NCBI RefSeq assembly: GCF_002234675.1
Contig: NC_019859.2
Span: 28,887,973 to 28,951,972, forward strand
Length of the DNA stretch: 64,000 nucleotides
Source: Oryzias latipes
Lineage: Eukaryota; Chordata; Actinopteri; Beloniformes; Adrianichthyidae
Direction of reading: 5' to 3'
Shown here: piece by piece, positions 1-12,625 of the stretch
Layout of the letters: each line of letters starts with the position of its first letter
Position numbering within the stretch: position 1 is the stretch's first letter
Notes under the pieces: generated by a model
The model's database searches: none
Told to the model about the DNA's origin: nothing
The model's input: the letters and a program-made list of their open reading frames with translations, nothing else
Position numbers and translations under genes: made by a program

Positions 1-949
1 GTCTTTCGGGACCCAGGGGCACACTAACAGGTAAATGAGGGAGCGTGCGCTGGTGCGTGTGCACGTGTGCCTCCAAACATTTGCTTTCTGCTTTAAGAGA
101 AATTGTGAGACCTGCAAACATTTGAAGGAAGCTGATTTTAAACGGCTAATCCACAGTAAATGTGAGAATTGTCGTCGTTATGATTTCAGACCAACGACCA
201 CGACGTGACCCCCCCCCCAACGATTGGGACTGACGACGCAGCTTTGGAGAGCGGCAGTTTTGAACGGCGCCTGCACCGCTATCCGCACCACATGTTCGCC
301 GGCCTCGCCACGCTTCAGTTCACCTTGTCTGAACGCACAACGGAACAAACGCAGCCGACAAATCAGGCTCTGCTACAGATAACCTGGCGTGCGCCCTGAA
401 TCTATGATCCCTTTGCTGTGATGTACGGACGGAAAACTGAACAGACAAAACCATAACGGGCATTTCACTAACCATAGCTGTTTTTACTGTTTTACTCCCA
501 GTTAGCTAATTAAATCTTACAAACTCTATATTTAAGACGAAGTGATTCCATCTGAGTGAAATGCCACTCAGGTAATAAGTGAAGCTGGTGGGATTTAGAA
601 GAGCTGCAGAGAGCTCTTCTTCATTCACAAACCTCCTTTAGTTCAAGAACTATTTACTCGGCTGGAGAACATTTGAGCTGGAGATGCATTTATGCAGCAA
701 TAACTTGTTTGCTGCAAACATGAAGCGATGTTTACAGGAGCCACAGCAAAGATCTCAGGTGGACGTGAGGCAGAGTGGGCGACCGAGTCTCTGACATCTC
801 ACATGCTGAGAACACCTCCCCACCGCAGGAGAAGCAGGTCTGAGACAGCGGCAGCAGCTTCGTCTGCGTGGGGCGTGGGTGGACACCCGTGGACGCAGCA
901 GGGTTTCCTGTCCGTCATGCATCAAGAGCAACGTCACGCCCCGCCTCAC
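1..949. other. Intronic sequence of ccp110, no exon recognised
   Basis: Downstream of exon 4 on the minus strand. No segment in any frame resembles the CP110 C-terminal region, and the open frames here have no conserved motif. It is best read as intron, with the rest of ccp110 beyond the left edge. Confidence 0.55.
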
Positions 950-1071
950 CTGCAGGAGTCGCTCCTGCTGCTGCCGGTGCACCTCCTGCAGGGCTCTGAG
1001 CCGGGCGGCGTGGACCTCCTTCAGCTGCTCCTGCTGGTCGGCGTCCCTGTCCTCAAACCAGCCGGCCGAAG
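950..1071 (-). CDS. ccp110: ccp110 coding exon 4 (coiled coil)
   Basis: A 122-nt exon that completes the split codon from exon 3 (1+122 nt = 41 codons). The acceptor is CCTGTTCAG and the donor CTGCAG|GTGAGG. Its predicted helix is rich in Gln, Glu and Arg and corresponds to the human EEMRKRLEEQHAQQ segment. It is the last exon of the gene identified in the window. Confidence 0.85.
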
Positions 1072-4000
1072 CTGAACAGGGAGACACGGACATCCTGACT
1101 GGTGAACGAGCAGCGACGTGCACCTGCAGCCAGGGCTCTTACCTGTGGGGGTGCTGGAGGTGGGCCTAACAACAGGCCCCGCCCACCCCGTCCTCCTCTC
1201 TGGAGTCTGCTCCGTCTCATGCATCACCAGTCGCCGTTTGACCCTAGACGTCCCCGCCTGCTCCTCGCCCCCGCTCTCTGGGGTCAGATGTGCCCCCTGA
1301 CCGACACCACACTGTGGATCCCGGGGGGTTCCGGATCCTTCCAGGAGCCAGAGTCCGGATGGTTTTTCCACGTCAAACGAATGATTGAGAGGCGGGGATT
1401 TTGTGGGGGGGCGCCCTCCTCCTGCAGCCGGACGGCAACTTGTCCCTGAAAGCACAGAGACCCCCCCTGGAGCTGCGTTCCCATGCAGGGGGTTTCGGAA
1501 TAAACAGGGGATCCGTGTCTGCGGTGCTGCTGATAAGACGCATTTGGGAGGGGGCGGCTGCTGCCGGCCGTCTCTGCGTTGGGTGTAACTGCCCCCCACT
1601 GAGGCCTGCCTGATGGGGCCTCCTGCCTCCTGGACTGTGAGCACAGCGCCCTCCACATCGCTGATGCTCATAGCAGTGGGTCGTCCTGACCCCTCACCGC
1701 ACCCCTTCTCTTCATCGCCCCCCTGCCTGCAGTCCGAGCAGTGGTTCTGACCCGTTCGTTTCCTCCAGCTGCTCTCAGTTTGTTCCGGACTTTCCTTCAC
1801 TGCAGACTCCAGACATGAGATCAGGCTCTTCAGGCCGGTCAGGCTGACCTCCAGGTGCTCCAGGTGCCGTGAACTTTGGGCTGACACGCCGCTCACCTCC
1901 TCCTCCACCTCCTCTTCCTCACCTGCAGAAGTCGTGGTAACTTGAACTCCTCGCTTCTCCTCGGAGGTCTCGGCTCCTTCAGCGGGTTGCAGATGTTTGA
2001 CGCAGCCGTCTTTGAATCGACTGGGACTGCAGCAGAAGCTGGGCGCTGGGACACTGCAGAACTTAGCTGCTCCTTTAGAGAAGGCTGCGCCCCCGGGAAG
2101 GCAGTCCTGAGGTGGGGAGGTGTCAGCTGGGATGATCAACTCCTGAAAAGTGTTCAGCTTATTTCTCAGGATTGTTTTTGAAACCAGATGAAGCTCTGAG
2201 GTGTCTCCACTTCCTGTTACAGGAGAGCTCTGGGTGTCCGTGCTGGTGTTGTTCCCAGCGATTTCACTCCCAATTATCTCATAGTTCTCCCTGGGTTTCT
2301 GTGACGTTCCCACTGATGGGGCCCCTCCCCGCTCTTTGGTTCTGTTTCCGTCTGCAGCCCTGTTGTTCCTACAGAGATGCTCATCGTTCTCCTTATCGGA
2401 GAGGCTCTGTTCCTCTGCTAGCGTTCTCAGCAGCTGCTGGATGTTGGCGTTTCTGGACTGGTTCCTCAGCATCCGCTGTTGCCGCCGGTACTCCTGAGAT
2501 TTCTTCAGCAAGGCCTTGAGGCTCCGGGGATGAGGCTTCTCCTCACACAGCCTTTCCGAGTGGAGCAGGTTGTCTCCTGGTTCAGTTTCGGCCGGGTTTC
2601 CTCCAGCAGCGACTGGCCCCTCATCTACGTCTCCATCCGTAGACTGAAGCACCGCAGGGAAGGAACCATCATCCGTTTGCTCCACACTTCCAGACTCCTC
2701 CGATGGCAGATGATCGTAGAGAGAGGCGGCTCCACAAACGGAACACTCCAGTCCGCTCCTCTCTAGTTCCTCGCCATCCACAGGAGGGTGGCTAATAATA
2801 TCTGGACGAGCCGCTATTGTATTTGAGGTGCTGTGAAGGAACCCGCCTCCAACGCCACAAGCTTCTCCAGAAGAGTTGAAGGTGCAGATTTGTTGGTCCA
2901 TCACGCTGGACACAGACATTTCTACGCTCTTGTGGCTCAAGTAACCTGAAGAAGACAACTGTCCGCCACAGCAGGACTGCAGCTCTGGCGGGTTGGGGCT
3001 TTCCACTCGGCCACTGATGCCCCCTTCACAGCAGATTTGCTTTTCGGGAGTGAGAGAGGCACTGATGGGAGAGAGTGGAGAAGGAGAACTGCTTTCTAAC
3101 TTCTCTGCAGATGCTGGGGAAAGACCACGCTCGGTCCTAACAGAAGCCTCACTGTGGGACTCTGAGGAGCTTCTCCGAGGGGGAGGAAAAGGAGGAGGAG
3201 AGCATTTGGTCGGAACGTCAGACTCCTGAAGTAGCTCTTCCAGCGTTGGAGTCTTCCTCAGCTGCTTTTAAAAGAAAAACACAAGGAGGAGGTTTACTTG
3301 GGGTTCCATCAATGCCATGAATGCCATCACAACTCAAATGAAGAACGCCACCGACCCCCATTCATCGCATCATTCCTGAATAAAGCAGTGATTCTGTGCA
3401 TTCACACTGAAAATCTGTTCCGGATAATCTGGGAAAAGGAATTCTGGGTCACTTTAAGCGGACCAAATGTGTCCAGTCTGAACACAGCCTCAAAGCGCTG
3501 GAAGACTTCAGGTCTGTTGTCGCAGCCTGATCAGTGAGAATTTCACCTGCTTTTTTATTGACAGAATGTCTTGGTCATTTGAGAGACATTCAGGCATCGG
3601 GCTGTCCAAATATGTTTACCCCTCATGCTAGTTGTTAATCGAATCGAATCAACCTAAACCCTTAAAAGATTGTTTCAAACTGAGATAAATCAATAATCAA
3701 TATTGGAAAAAAATACCTTTTGTATTGGGCATAGGTTTATTTTACTATAACCTAAAAAAGACCAAGTGCATCACAACGGACAACACGGGTGTGATGACAG
3801 CACAAAATGATCAAACCATCATTACAATCCAATTTATTTAATTTATGCTTAATTATCTTGCAAGAGCCTGGACTGTTCAGCACCCAGAGTGTTAATCTTT
3901 GAGTCACGCCAGTTGACCTTTTAGCCAAATATGATCCAACCGGATCATTCATTATGTTCCAGTATCAACTATGAACTGCACCATAAAACACACATTAAGC

Positions 4001-4084
4001 TATGAATCATATTGTTGCTAAATAGAATCCCCTGAATCAATGCCCATCACCCTCTTGAACCTCCCAAATGGATAAATAAAGTTG

Positions 4085-4148
<64 letters not shown>

Positions 4149-4888
4149 ATTCTATGTGAAACAAGCCACAGTAAGTGAGCACCTAGGCAGGCCTGGAGGG
4201 TTTACGTACACCAAGAAGAGTTACGATTTTCACGGATGATTCCCATTAATCCCGCTTTTACCAGTCTTGGATGGTGTCTCATTCTGGCCCTCAGTTCATC
4301 TTCATTTTACCAAACATGAGCCACATTGTTGGCCTGGATATCCCATAACAATAGTGTCCTTAAAATGCTAAATGCTCTGCAGATCCTCTGGAATAGCAGG
4401 TGAAGTGTAACAGATTATATTTAGGAAGTGACTAAAACAGCTCTGTCTGTCTGCGTGGTGTGCTGGAGGATCCCTGACCAAAGCGCTGAACTTCATGGAT
4501 CCATACCGCCTGAAGCCGCGGGTGGAGCAGCTCACCTGGACGCTGCGTAAGAGCGTCTGGACGTAGCTCATCCTGGGACGCTCCTTCTTCAGCTCCATGC
4601 GGGCTGCAGCTCCGCGAGCTTCCTCTCTGCGCGCCTGCATCTGCTGCCTCTGCTCTTCAGACAACTGCGATCACAACACAAGATCAGCGAGAGGACAGCA
4701 GCCAGCGCCGGCTGCGTGTGTGTCTGACACTGACAGCGCCGTCGTACCAGCGGGGGCAGGATGGCTAGACCGTGGAAGCGGATGACGGAGGACGGAGCCG
4801 CGGCGCTCCGGGCTTCCTCCGGGTCCCGCCTGCTCCTCATCAGCCGGGACAAGGCGCGCTGCACGAACACGTCGTAGTCCTCCATCAT
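950..4888 (-). CDS. ccp110: ccp110: centriolar coiled-coil protein of 110 kDa (5' part of the gene)
   Basis: CP110 caps the distal end of centrioles, limits centriole elongation and blocks ciliogenesis together with CEP97. Four coding exons are visible on the minus strand: 4748-4888, 4536-4664, 1143-3261 and 950-1071. All introns are GT-AG and the reading frame is kept throughout (phases 0, 0, 1). The N-terminus MMEDYDVFVQRALSRL, the motif VIRFHGLAILPPL and the following basic helix match the start of vertebrate CP110. The long third exon holds the poorly conserved, Ser/Pro-rich middle, including an L-K-A-L-L-K-K-S-Q-E-Y segment like the human MKKSKEY region. The fourth exon is a Glu/Gln/Arg-rich coiled coil (QQEQLKEVHAARLRALQE). 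The visible part codes about 837 residues. The conserved C-terminus (CEP97 and calmodulin-binding region) is absent and is presumably left of position 1; nothing at 1-900 resembles it. Family identification is firm; the first of two adjacent ATGs was chosen as start. Confidence 0.93.
1143..3261 (-). CDS. ccp110: ccp110 coding exon 3 (large central exon)
   Basis: A 2119-nt exon, open throughout, beginning CTG AGG AAG ACT CCA after an AAAAGCAG acceptor and ending ACCCCCACAG|GTAAGAG. It encodes the Ser/Pro/Glu-rich, probably disordered middle of CP110, with a short acidic Glu run and a V-K-R-R-L motif near its end that matches the human VKRRL segment. A single large internal exon at this point also occurs in mammalian CCP110. 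Confidence 0.9.
3262..4535. other. ccp110 intron 2, with LINE-like 3' tail
   Basis: A non-coding, AT-rich intron between ccp110 exons 2 and 3. Around 4040-4084 it ends with CCCAAATGGATAAATAAAGT, a typical 3' tail of fish L2/CR1-type retroelements that run out into a short tandem repeat, here (TCTA)n. Confidence 0.5.
4085..4148 (+). repeat. (TCTA)16 microsatellite
   Basis: A perfect tetranucleotide run of about 16 units, directly after an ATAAATAAAGTTG retroelement-like tail within ccp110 intron 2. Confidence 0.97.
4536..4664 (-). CDS. ccp110: ccp110 coding exon 2
   Basis: Forty-three codons. The acceptor reads TGTGATCGCAG before TTG TCT GAA and the donor is CAG|GTGAGC. It encodes the basic, coiled-coil-prone segment SEEQRQQMQARREEARGA through TLLRSVQ, equivalent to human residues ending ILDNVQ. 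Confidence 0.92.
4748..4888 (-). CDS. ccp110: ccp110 coding exon 1
   Basis: Forty-seven codons from ATG at 4888-4886. A second ATG follows directly, so the true start may be one codon later; human CP110 has one Met before Glu-Glu-Tyr. The splice donor is GTACGA just left of 4748. It encodes the conserved N-terminal block ending ILPPL. Confidence 0.92.
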
Positions 4889-5250
4889 GGCGTTTCAGGA
4901 GCTGCATCGGCGGCGGCGCGGGGAGCTTTGCTGCCTGGAGATGGCTAATACTAACAGCTAGCTCCGTAAAGTTCGTATTGAATTAAACCGCTGACTTACA
5001 TTTATTTAGCGAAGAGGGCTAGGAGTTGGTGGGGTCACAAATAAGAAAGTAAAAGTTTCTTTTAATCACGGAAAGTTTTCTAAAGTTTAATTACAAACCG
5101 GGACTCAAAGTCTCCTCCATGATGAATCTGTGTTTACATTTTACCCGCCTCTCCTCGCGGAGCAACCGACGTTCAGAGCCGCGAGCCCGCCGAGAATCCA
5201 CAAAACCCGGGACGGAGCAGAGCGGAGTCTACGGTGGCCGGGAGGGGAGC
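4889..5250 (-). promoter_or_regulatory. ccp110: Putative ccp110 promoter / 5' UTR, CpG-rich
   Basis: GC- and CpG-rich sequence (GGCGGCGGCGCGGGG, GCGAGCCCGCCGAG) lies immediately upstream of the ccp110 start codon and extends back over exons 1 and 2. There is no TATA box at a sensible distance. This is the usual look of a housekeeping CpG-island promoter; no exact start site can be read. Confidence 0.5.
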
Positions 5251-8249
5251 AGCCTTTCTCTTCAGCAAGCATTCATCGGTTTAAAAAAATACGTTTTTAA
5301 AAACACACAGGTGAAAGTTAATAAATGTTTTTCTTTAAAACCTAACAAAGAACTTACAAACTCCAGTGTTGCTGACAGCAGCATTACACATAAATGGGTA
5401 TAAACTATGGTATAACACTAAACACTGGAGTTATTTTAAAACAGAACAAAAGACGCAGAACATTCCAGAACGAACTGGAGGCGATGCCATTGGACGAACA
5501 GACCGAGCATAGACTTTTTACAAATAAAAACAAAAACACTCATAAAAGACACATGTTGGCATATTTGCAAACTGAATGCACGTGGCAAATACTGGGATAC
5601 CTTCGTTTGCTGTTTATTTCTTTTACTATAGTATGTAATTGAATTTAAACTACAGATTCCCGAGTACTGGTGTTTTGTTTCAAGCCAGTTGGTAGAAAGC
5701 TGAAGGTAAGACATTTTCTCTTCACATTTATACAAATTCATACCCACAAGAATGAAGAGGCATTCTCATTAGAAATAGGTTACTCCTTAGTTGTATTTAA
5801 GGATCACATGATAATATTGGTTTTAACCATCTAGAAATTGCCAAGTTATCCAATTAAACTGGAACACAGTGGTAAACAGATGCAGATATAACCCAGGTAC
5901 GGATTTAGACTTGCAGAGAAAGAAAAACATTTCTCCTCAGATGTTTGGTTTTGTTCCGCATTACTTGTGTCAAATGATCAAAATAAAGAAGCTTTCCTCT
6001 GTCTGATCACTAAAAATAGGGCAATTATGTGCAGTTGTTTTACAATTAAGAAGCTGAGGTTGTATTCTTTCTGATAGGTCTACTAAACAAAAACCCTGTA
6101 AAGAAAAAATATATATATTTTAGTGGAATAACTAATTAAACATCAGAAAGCACAGACATTTTTTACAATAGTAGAAAAATGTTGAGAAAAGTATCAATAT
6201 TTTAATTAAAAAAGAAGTAATGTATTAAAACTGCCTTAAAACAAATCATTACTCAGCTCCATGGGGAAAACACAGCAGTAGTGGTGGTGGTGGGTGCTAA
6301 TAACCTCATTTTATTTTTTTATATCCCGTTCATAGAGAGCATGGTCTTCCAAATTCACATTATGGAACCATCAGCTCCCGAACAGAACAGCAGTAATTTA
6401 ACATCTGACAAGCTTTTCTACATATTTCCCCATAGTTGGAATGACACAGCAAAGTCACGTCATCAACTTTACGGCCAGAGAGGTGGTTTCAAGCCTGCCC
6501 CAATCCAAACTCAGATCACAGCAGCTTTCATTCAGTTTGATACCACTATCTGTTACGTGTTACATAGGTGTTAGGTACCGCTTTCAACTCTGAGGCTTGC
6601 TCCTCTCATGTTCTGTCCAACATTGACAATGGAGCTGGATAACTGGCTTTCTGTTTGGCCAAATACAAAGCAGGCCGCGGATGCAGAAAAGTGATGAACT
6701 TGTGTCTGAGATGATACACCAAGCATCTCAGACAATAGATCAGGGGTCCCCAAACCCAGGCCTCGAGGGCTGGTGTCCTATATGTTTTCCAACCAACCTG
6801 CCATTGAAGCTCCTTATTGGCTTAACACACCTGATCCAGGTAATCAGCAGCAGATAAGGCAGGATTTCTGGAAAACCAGCAGGACAGCGGCCCTCGAGGC
6901 CTGGATTTTGGGACCCCTGCAATAGATCATCCAGCAGAAAACTCTATCGTTGTTAACCTTTCTGAATATCCCTTCAGAGGTCGCCCCAGCAAAACAGCTT
7001 TCACTGATTCGCACAGGTGGTTTGGCAGAGAGTTTTACACCAGATGCCCTTCCTGACACAACCTTGTATTTTATCTGGGTTGGGGACCGCCTCAGTCAGG
7101 GGGACCCAGACTTGGGCCCCCTTCTGGCTACATAGTAGCGCAATAGCTCTCACCAAAGGACCCACACTGGATGAAGCTTATTGCAAAATCTGAGCTTTAA
7201 TTCAGGATAGTTTTTTCAGTCTTTCTTTGTCACTTCTGGTTTCAAGTATGATACCGAGCATCACAAAGAGGCAAACTGAGCTTTGACCCAAACTTCACTT
7301 TTGACTGCAGACTCTCCTTTATTTTTTCACACAACAATGTAATTTGTAGGTTCCTTAAACATGAAAAAAATCCAGCCCTATATTTGTGAAGTGTTTTTTT
7401 TACATTTTTTATTATATATATTTTTGTTTAATTTGGCCTTCTGTGTATTGGGTTTGACACTCCAGTGTTCATCTAAACACAAAACGTGCCATTACCTGTC
7501 AAACCTGTAGGAGGCAGTGTGAACACGGACATGAGCATGTGATGATATCAACTAACATTACAAAAAAAACAAGACACCACAAACTGCAAGCAGGGCTGTT
7601 TACTCACCTCTCATAACCTAAAATAAAAGCTTTTAGTTAACTTTTCTTTTAACATAATTGCTCTTTAACAGTAAAACAGACTGTTTTTTGAATGGATAAT
7701 GTAAAGCACAAAGCTGTCATTCGTCCATGCTTCACATTTTAGTTTTCAATATGAAGTAAAAAGGACATTGCTGTGTTTAAAGACCCACTCAGATCACCTT
7801 TTGAAACATTCCCCTGGCCTTCACTTATGATTATGCCATTTTTAGCCAAAGTCATTTTGGCTGGCTCCGAGTTATGGGTGGGACCAACCCTACCCCCTTT
7901 CCCGCCCTGTTGCGGAACGGAGCAGGAAGCTTGCGGCCTGCCCAGTATATTTTATACGTCAAAAAAATGCTCTTTTCCAATTAGTTTTTTTTTATCTGCT
8001 TCTAATTCACAACTATTTGAATAAATAGAGAGGTCATTTAGAGCTTAATCTTCTTGATATGTCATCTATTATCAAAAAATGCCACAACAACACATCAAAA
8101 ACATAATATTCATTGAAGTGTGTCTTTACTCACTATAGAGTAGAGATATGAGGGTTTGAATGAACGCTTCCCCTCCTCTTAGTATCCGTCTGAATTCAGA
8201 CATCTGATAAATCTATCAAGAAATTGTAAATGAATATTACAAACACATG
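5251..8249. other. Intergenic region between ccp110 and mafg
   Basis: AT-rich and without a convincing exon on either strand. It contains a palindromic hAT MITE (6741-6919). A possible truncated dispersed repeat lies at about 7777-8040, beginning TTAAAGACCCACTC, similar to the reverse of the sequence ending at about 31915. Confidence 0.6.
6741..6919. mobile_element. hAT-type palindromic MITE with 8-bp target duplication
   Basis: A 179-bp element with terminal inverted repeats beginning CAGGGGTCCCCAAA and ending TTTTGGGACCCCTG; the inner parts of the arms also pair (CCTCGAGG on both sides). It is flanked by a perfect 8-bp direct repeat CAATAGAT (6733-6740 and 6920-6927), the target-site hallmark of hAT transposons. 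It has no coding capacity, so it must have been moved in trans. Confidence 0.93.
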
Positions 8250-11200
8250 CTGCACATCTTAAAACATGTTTATTGGTCATATACAAAATAAAGAAGCTGT
8301 TTATCAACAAACGTACAATATATACAACAAGAAATTAAAGATGGCACGGACAGATGATGAAACATTTCATGATTACCAATGCCTTGTCATCATCACCGCC
8401 TACAAATTCCAAAAAAGTACAATAATTTAGTTGAAGATAAATACTTACAAAGACCAGCACATTTTAAGGGTTTTCCAGAAAAGGTACAGCCGCAGAATAA
8501 TTTATTACATCCCATACAGAAATATTACAAAACACAGACTTTCCTAACACAAGCTCTTTTGTCAAGAGATTACGCCGTATTCACACAAACACACCGCCGT
8601 CCTTCATCTTTAAACCAAATCACTCCTCAGCAGCCAGGTGAGCAAAACGGGGATGGAGAGTGGCGTTCAGGCGGGAGATAAAAAGCAAAATCAGTGCGTT
8701 GTTGCTCCTGATTGTTTGAAATATATGCATACCAAATGTGTGTGTGTTTGTGCGTGTAGGGGGTGTTAGTCTGCAGAGAGGTTGGTTCTTTCACTTTCTG
8801 GGTCAGTGGAGGGTGAAAGGACCGGTGGGGACCTGTGGCGTGATTCAGCGACAGGAGAACAACTCCTCTTTGTGATTGGCTCAGGAGCCAGATCAGGAGT
8901 TAATGATTTCTGGATGAAGTGAATGTTTTGGGGAGGGGCTGAGTTGCCATTGTAAATGAGGGCAGGGTAAATCAGGTGGCTGACCTGCAGAAGTGTCTCC
9001 TCCACCTCTTTTCAGCCCTTGTAAATTATTTAAAGCTGAGAGAATGAGTGGCCGCTCTGGTTTATCTCCAGCTCTGACCTCTGCACAGCCAGAATGCGCT
9101 CGCTTCAAACACTCTGCGAAGAAAAGCTGCCTGCGCGGTTATCACTGAAGGTCACCGCTGTCAGCTGATCGCGTCTTCTCATCAAGATGAACCCCTGTAA
9201 TGTTTAACTAGTTTGTGTATACAGAGTCAGCTCAGAGCGCTGCAACAACCTCACATCTGGAAGACAGAAGGCATGAGTCCCAGGTTCCTGGAGGCTTCGT
9301 GCCCATTGACCACTTTACCTTTTCAATTAATGTGTTCTTAGTTAATCAAAACATTGGTTCCTTTGTTTTTATGCATACAGACAGGTACAGTGAACAACAA
9401 ATGAAATGAGGGGAATCTGCCACACTGGAGTCATAGACAGAAGTGTGGTCTTTATGCCAGAAGATGCTGCTTATCCTCAGCCAGCAGCATCACCCTCCTG
9501 TGTGGCAGGAGCTGCACCGTTTGCATAACTACACATCAGTCACCACGTGTGACCTTCTCAAACATAAGCTGAGATTCTCTGTGTGTGTGTGAGGCACAAA
9601 CTGAACTGCAAAACCCTCCATCCTACAGAGTTTGCTCAGTTGTCAACTTCCACAGCTTTTTTAACAGATAAAGGTAAGAATCCCAACTCCTTTTGGAAAT
9701 AGAAAGCTTTCCTTTGACTGTTCGGTAAATGATCCAGTATGTTTACCAGGAAAGTCTCGGTGTTTTCTGAATTATTGCCATGTGGTCGTGTATCGCTGTG
9801 AAAGGTTACCTGTTAAAATGAGGGTCTCAAGAAACTGTAGTCAAGCCAACCTGGTAGGATTAAGTGATTTTGCAGTGCACTTTCTCCTCCCACTTTATGT
9901 TGTTTAACCCTTGGTCAACTCACAACATTCTCTGAAAAAAATCCTCGGCATAAACATAGAGCGTGTTCTCAGTCTAATCATATGTGAGGGAACCACTGGT
10001 ATGTCTCCTTTTACCCTCTCTGCGTCTTGACTACACGGAGATGTAGTCCATGTCAAGACCAAGGTTGCATTCCTTCCCTAAGAGCTTACAGCGTGTTTTT
10101 TTTTTTTGTGGTTGAACATTACAGAGTAGACACTTTAATCCAAAGCAACCTGGGACGGTCTGGGTGAGTCCCATTGCCCCGGCTGGAGTAAGCAGGAATG
10201 TCGTTAAACTGAGACATTTCCAAACTTTTTCAAGATCCCTGCTTCTCCAGAGTCCCACTGTGGTTGGTTTTATTTCTCCTTCAAAACATGATCTTTTCTT
10301 CCAAAACAATGACCATCTACTCTGGGATACTGTGACCAACAGACTGGCAGAGAGGCTTCTCAGCCCAGTGATTAAAGTGGAGCTCCCCCCATGTAAGGAC
10401 GATTATAAACCCGTCACTCTGCGCGGCAGCAGCTAGCTCGCCCAATACCGTCACATGGTGTTTCAGGTAGCTACTTCTGAAGGAGTTTTGGCTTCATGAA
10501 ATGTTTGATTTAAAATGAAGAAGTATGCCTGAAAGGCGAGACTCGTGCCGACAAACAGAGCTTTAAATAACAGAATATAAAACAGGTATTCAATAACAAA
10601 GGTTGTTCCACATCCTGGACATCTCCACGAACAGTCCAAAAAATACTCTAAATGTACACAAGATGTACTCACAGAGAGCTAATGTAAAAGAACCGAGCAG
10701 CCGGAGGAGTGATGCAGCCCTCCAGGTAACACCTCCATGCCTCATCAGGAGACCTGATGTTCTGAACCATAACAAGTCCTCCTTTTCTCAGTGCTTTCAT
10801 CTGCAGCCCAGAAACACAGCTGCCTTTTCAGAGTCAAACAGTCGACATTTATTACCTCGTCATAAACCGAACAGCACACAACCATGAAGCGCACGCGCCT
10901 ACTCACAAGAGGAACAGCAAAGCTACCCAGTAATTAAGCCACTTTTGGTACAGTTGCAAAATAGAGAGATGCTGTATATCAAACAGATTTTTCAATACCT
11001 TTTCACGTGTCAATACAAAGATAACTGTCCTTATAAAATTACAGACTCTGTCACAAAGACTTCTGGAGTACGACGCCACAAAGGACTACTTTATGATAAA
11101 GCCAGTAAGTGACACAGCCCGCTTGTGTGACTGGAAGCATGTTTTCTCTATCAAGTCTTTTCCCGCTGACTGAGTTTGTGGTTAAAGGCAAAGATTTGCA

Positions 11201-12145
11201 GCATAAATTACTTTGTAAGAAAGAAAGAAATTCACCTAAATGTTCATCGGATTCCTAAACTTTTTCTTCTGAGCAGCAAAAGGGATAAAAAGCAAACCCT
11301 GTTGTTCTGAATCTTGCCTTCGCAGCCACATAAACGAGCGTTTTCCTGTCATCGATCCTGCTCATCACCAAGCACAGGTGAACGCAGTTTGCACAGACCG
11401 CCCCATCCTTCCTCACTTCCTTCTGCTCAGAGGAGCCAAGGCACTGGCCCTTCCAGATTTTTTTACTAAACGTTTGTGCTAAACCACTTTTTTTTTAACT
11501 TTCCCTGAAAGTCCTTTCACTACTTTTTTGTCCCCCCCCCCCCCCATTTTTGGTTATCATAAGCCAGCTCTGCCCCCCTCTTCCTAACTTAAGGAAGTAT
11601 GCACGTGGAAAAGGAAGCTGTCTGGAGCCGGAGAGGAAAGGTTGACGTAAACAGAGCTGAACGTGAGAAATACAGCCAACTGAGTATAGATACTTCAAAA
11701 CAAACACAGAATTTCACAGAATCCTGATACACAACAGCTCACACACACACACAATACAGCTTGGACCTCGTGAATGACAACACAGTACAAAACAGTAGAA
11801 ATACACTTACCACCACTATAGAATATATAGATTCTTCTTTAGTACCTTCTGAAAAAGTTCTGGAGTGGAAGCCACAGGAGGGAGTTCAGCCGCCCGCATC
11901 AGCAGGACTGTTGGGTGAAGGCCTCAGCACGTTTGCTGGGAATTTTGATGGCGTCTTAGAACGTGCTGGTTTTTCTTTTTGGTCGCTGTTTAAAGCGAGG
12001 CAGCAGTTCTCCTCCTCTGCTTGCTTCTCATTCTTCACCCGCATTGATCTCAGATGGGTAAAGCGAGCGTCCCCGCAAATGGGAGGAGGCGGGGGCAGCT
12101 GAACTCCATCCTGTCTCACCTCCATCTTTCTGGTTCGTCCTGCCC
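8250..12145 (-). other. mafg: Probable mafg 3' UTR
   Basis: Downstream of the mafg stop codon no other gene is seen, and mammalian MAFG mRNA also has a long 3' UTR. The best candidate poly(A) signal is AATAAA on the minus strand (TTTATT at 8269-8274), which would give a UTR of about 3.9 kb. It includes a poly-C tract near 11533 (plus strand) and short purine-rich runs. The end point is inferred, not shown. Confidence 0.4.
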
Positions 12146-12625
12146 TCAAGACCGTGCATCTGTCTTTGACTTCACTATTGTGATCACGCTTGTTGCCGTC
12201 GCCACCTTCCCTGGTATGAGTGGACCGATGACCGATGACGCAACCCCGCCTCCTCCTCCTCCAGCCCTCACCCCGACCCCCACGGCAGGGCTTCGTGCCA
12301 CAGTCCTGGCGAAGGTCTGTAACGCCTCATATTTGGACCTTAGAGCATCCAGCTCCACACGCATGGATGCGTTCTCATTGGCTAGTTTGTCCACCTCTTG
12401 CTGCAGCTGGGCCTTCTGCTTCTCTAGCTCCTCCTTCTGGGTGACTCTCTTCACCCGACAGCTGGCGGCGTAGCCCCGGTTCTTCAAGGTGCGCCTCCGC
12501 TGCTTGAGCTGCAGGATCTCCTCTTTGGAGAGCCCTCGAAGGTGCTGGTTGAGCTCCCGCACTGACATGGTCACCAGCTCTCCGTCTGTGAGGCTGGTGC
12601 CATTCTCTCCCGGCTCACGCTTCAC
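12146..12625 (-). CDS. mafg: mafg terminal coding exon (bZIP domain)
   Basis: The acceptor CGTTTTCTGTAG precedes GTG AAG CGT. The exon carries the whole extended homology region, basic region and leucine zipper, and ends with the stop after K-T-D-A-R-S. This arrangement, with the bZIP in a single last coding exon, is normal for small MAF genes. Confidence 0.96.
   Translation of the reverse strand: MKREPGENGTSLTDGELVTMSVRELNQHLRGLSKEEILQLKQRRRTLKNRGYAASCRVKRVTQKEELEKQKAQLQQEVDKLANENASMRVELDALRSKYEALQTFARTVARSPAVGVGVRAGGGGGGVASSVIGPLIPGKVATATSVITIVKSKTDARS

Noticed and set aside
205..399. Possible ccp110 C-terminal exon or other small gene
   Set aside because: Wrong strand for ccp110 and no similarity to any family I know.
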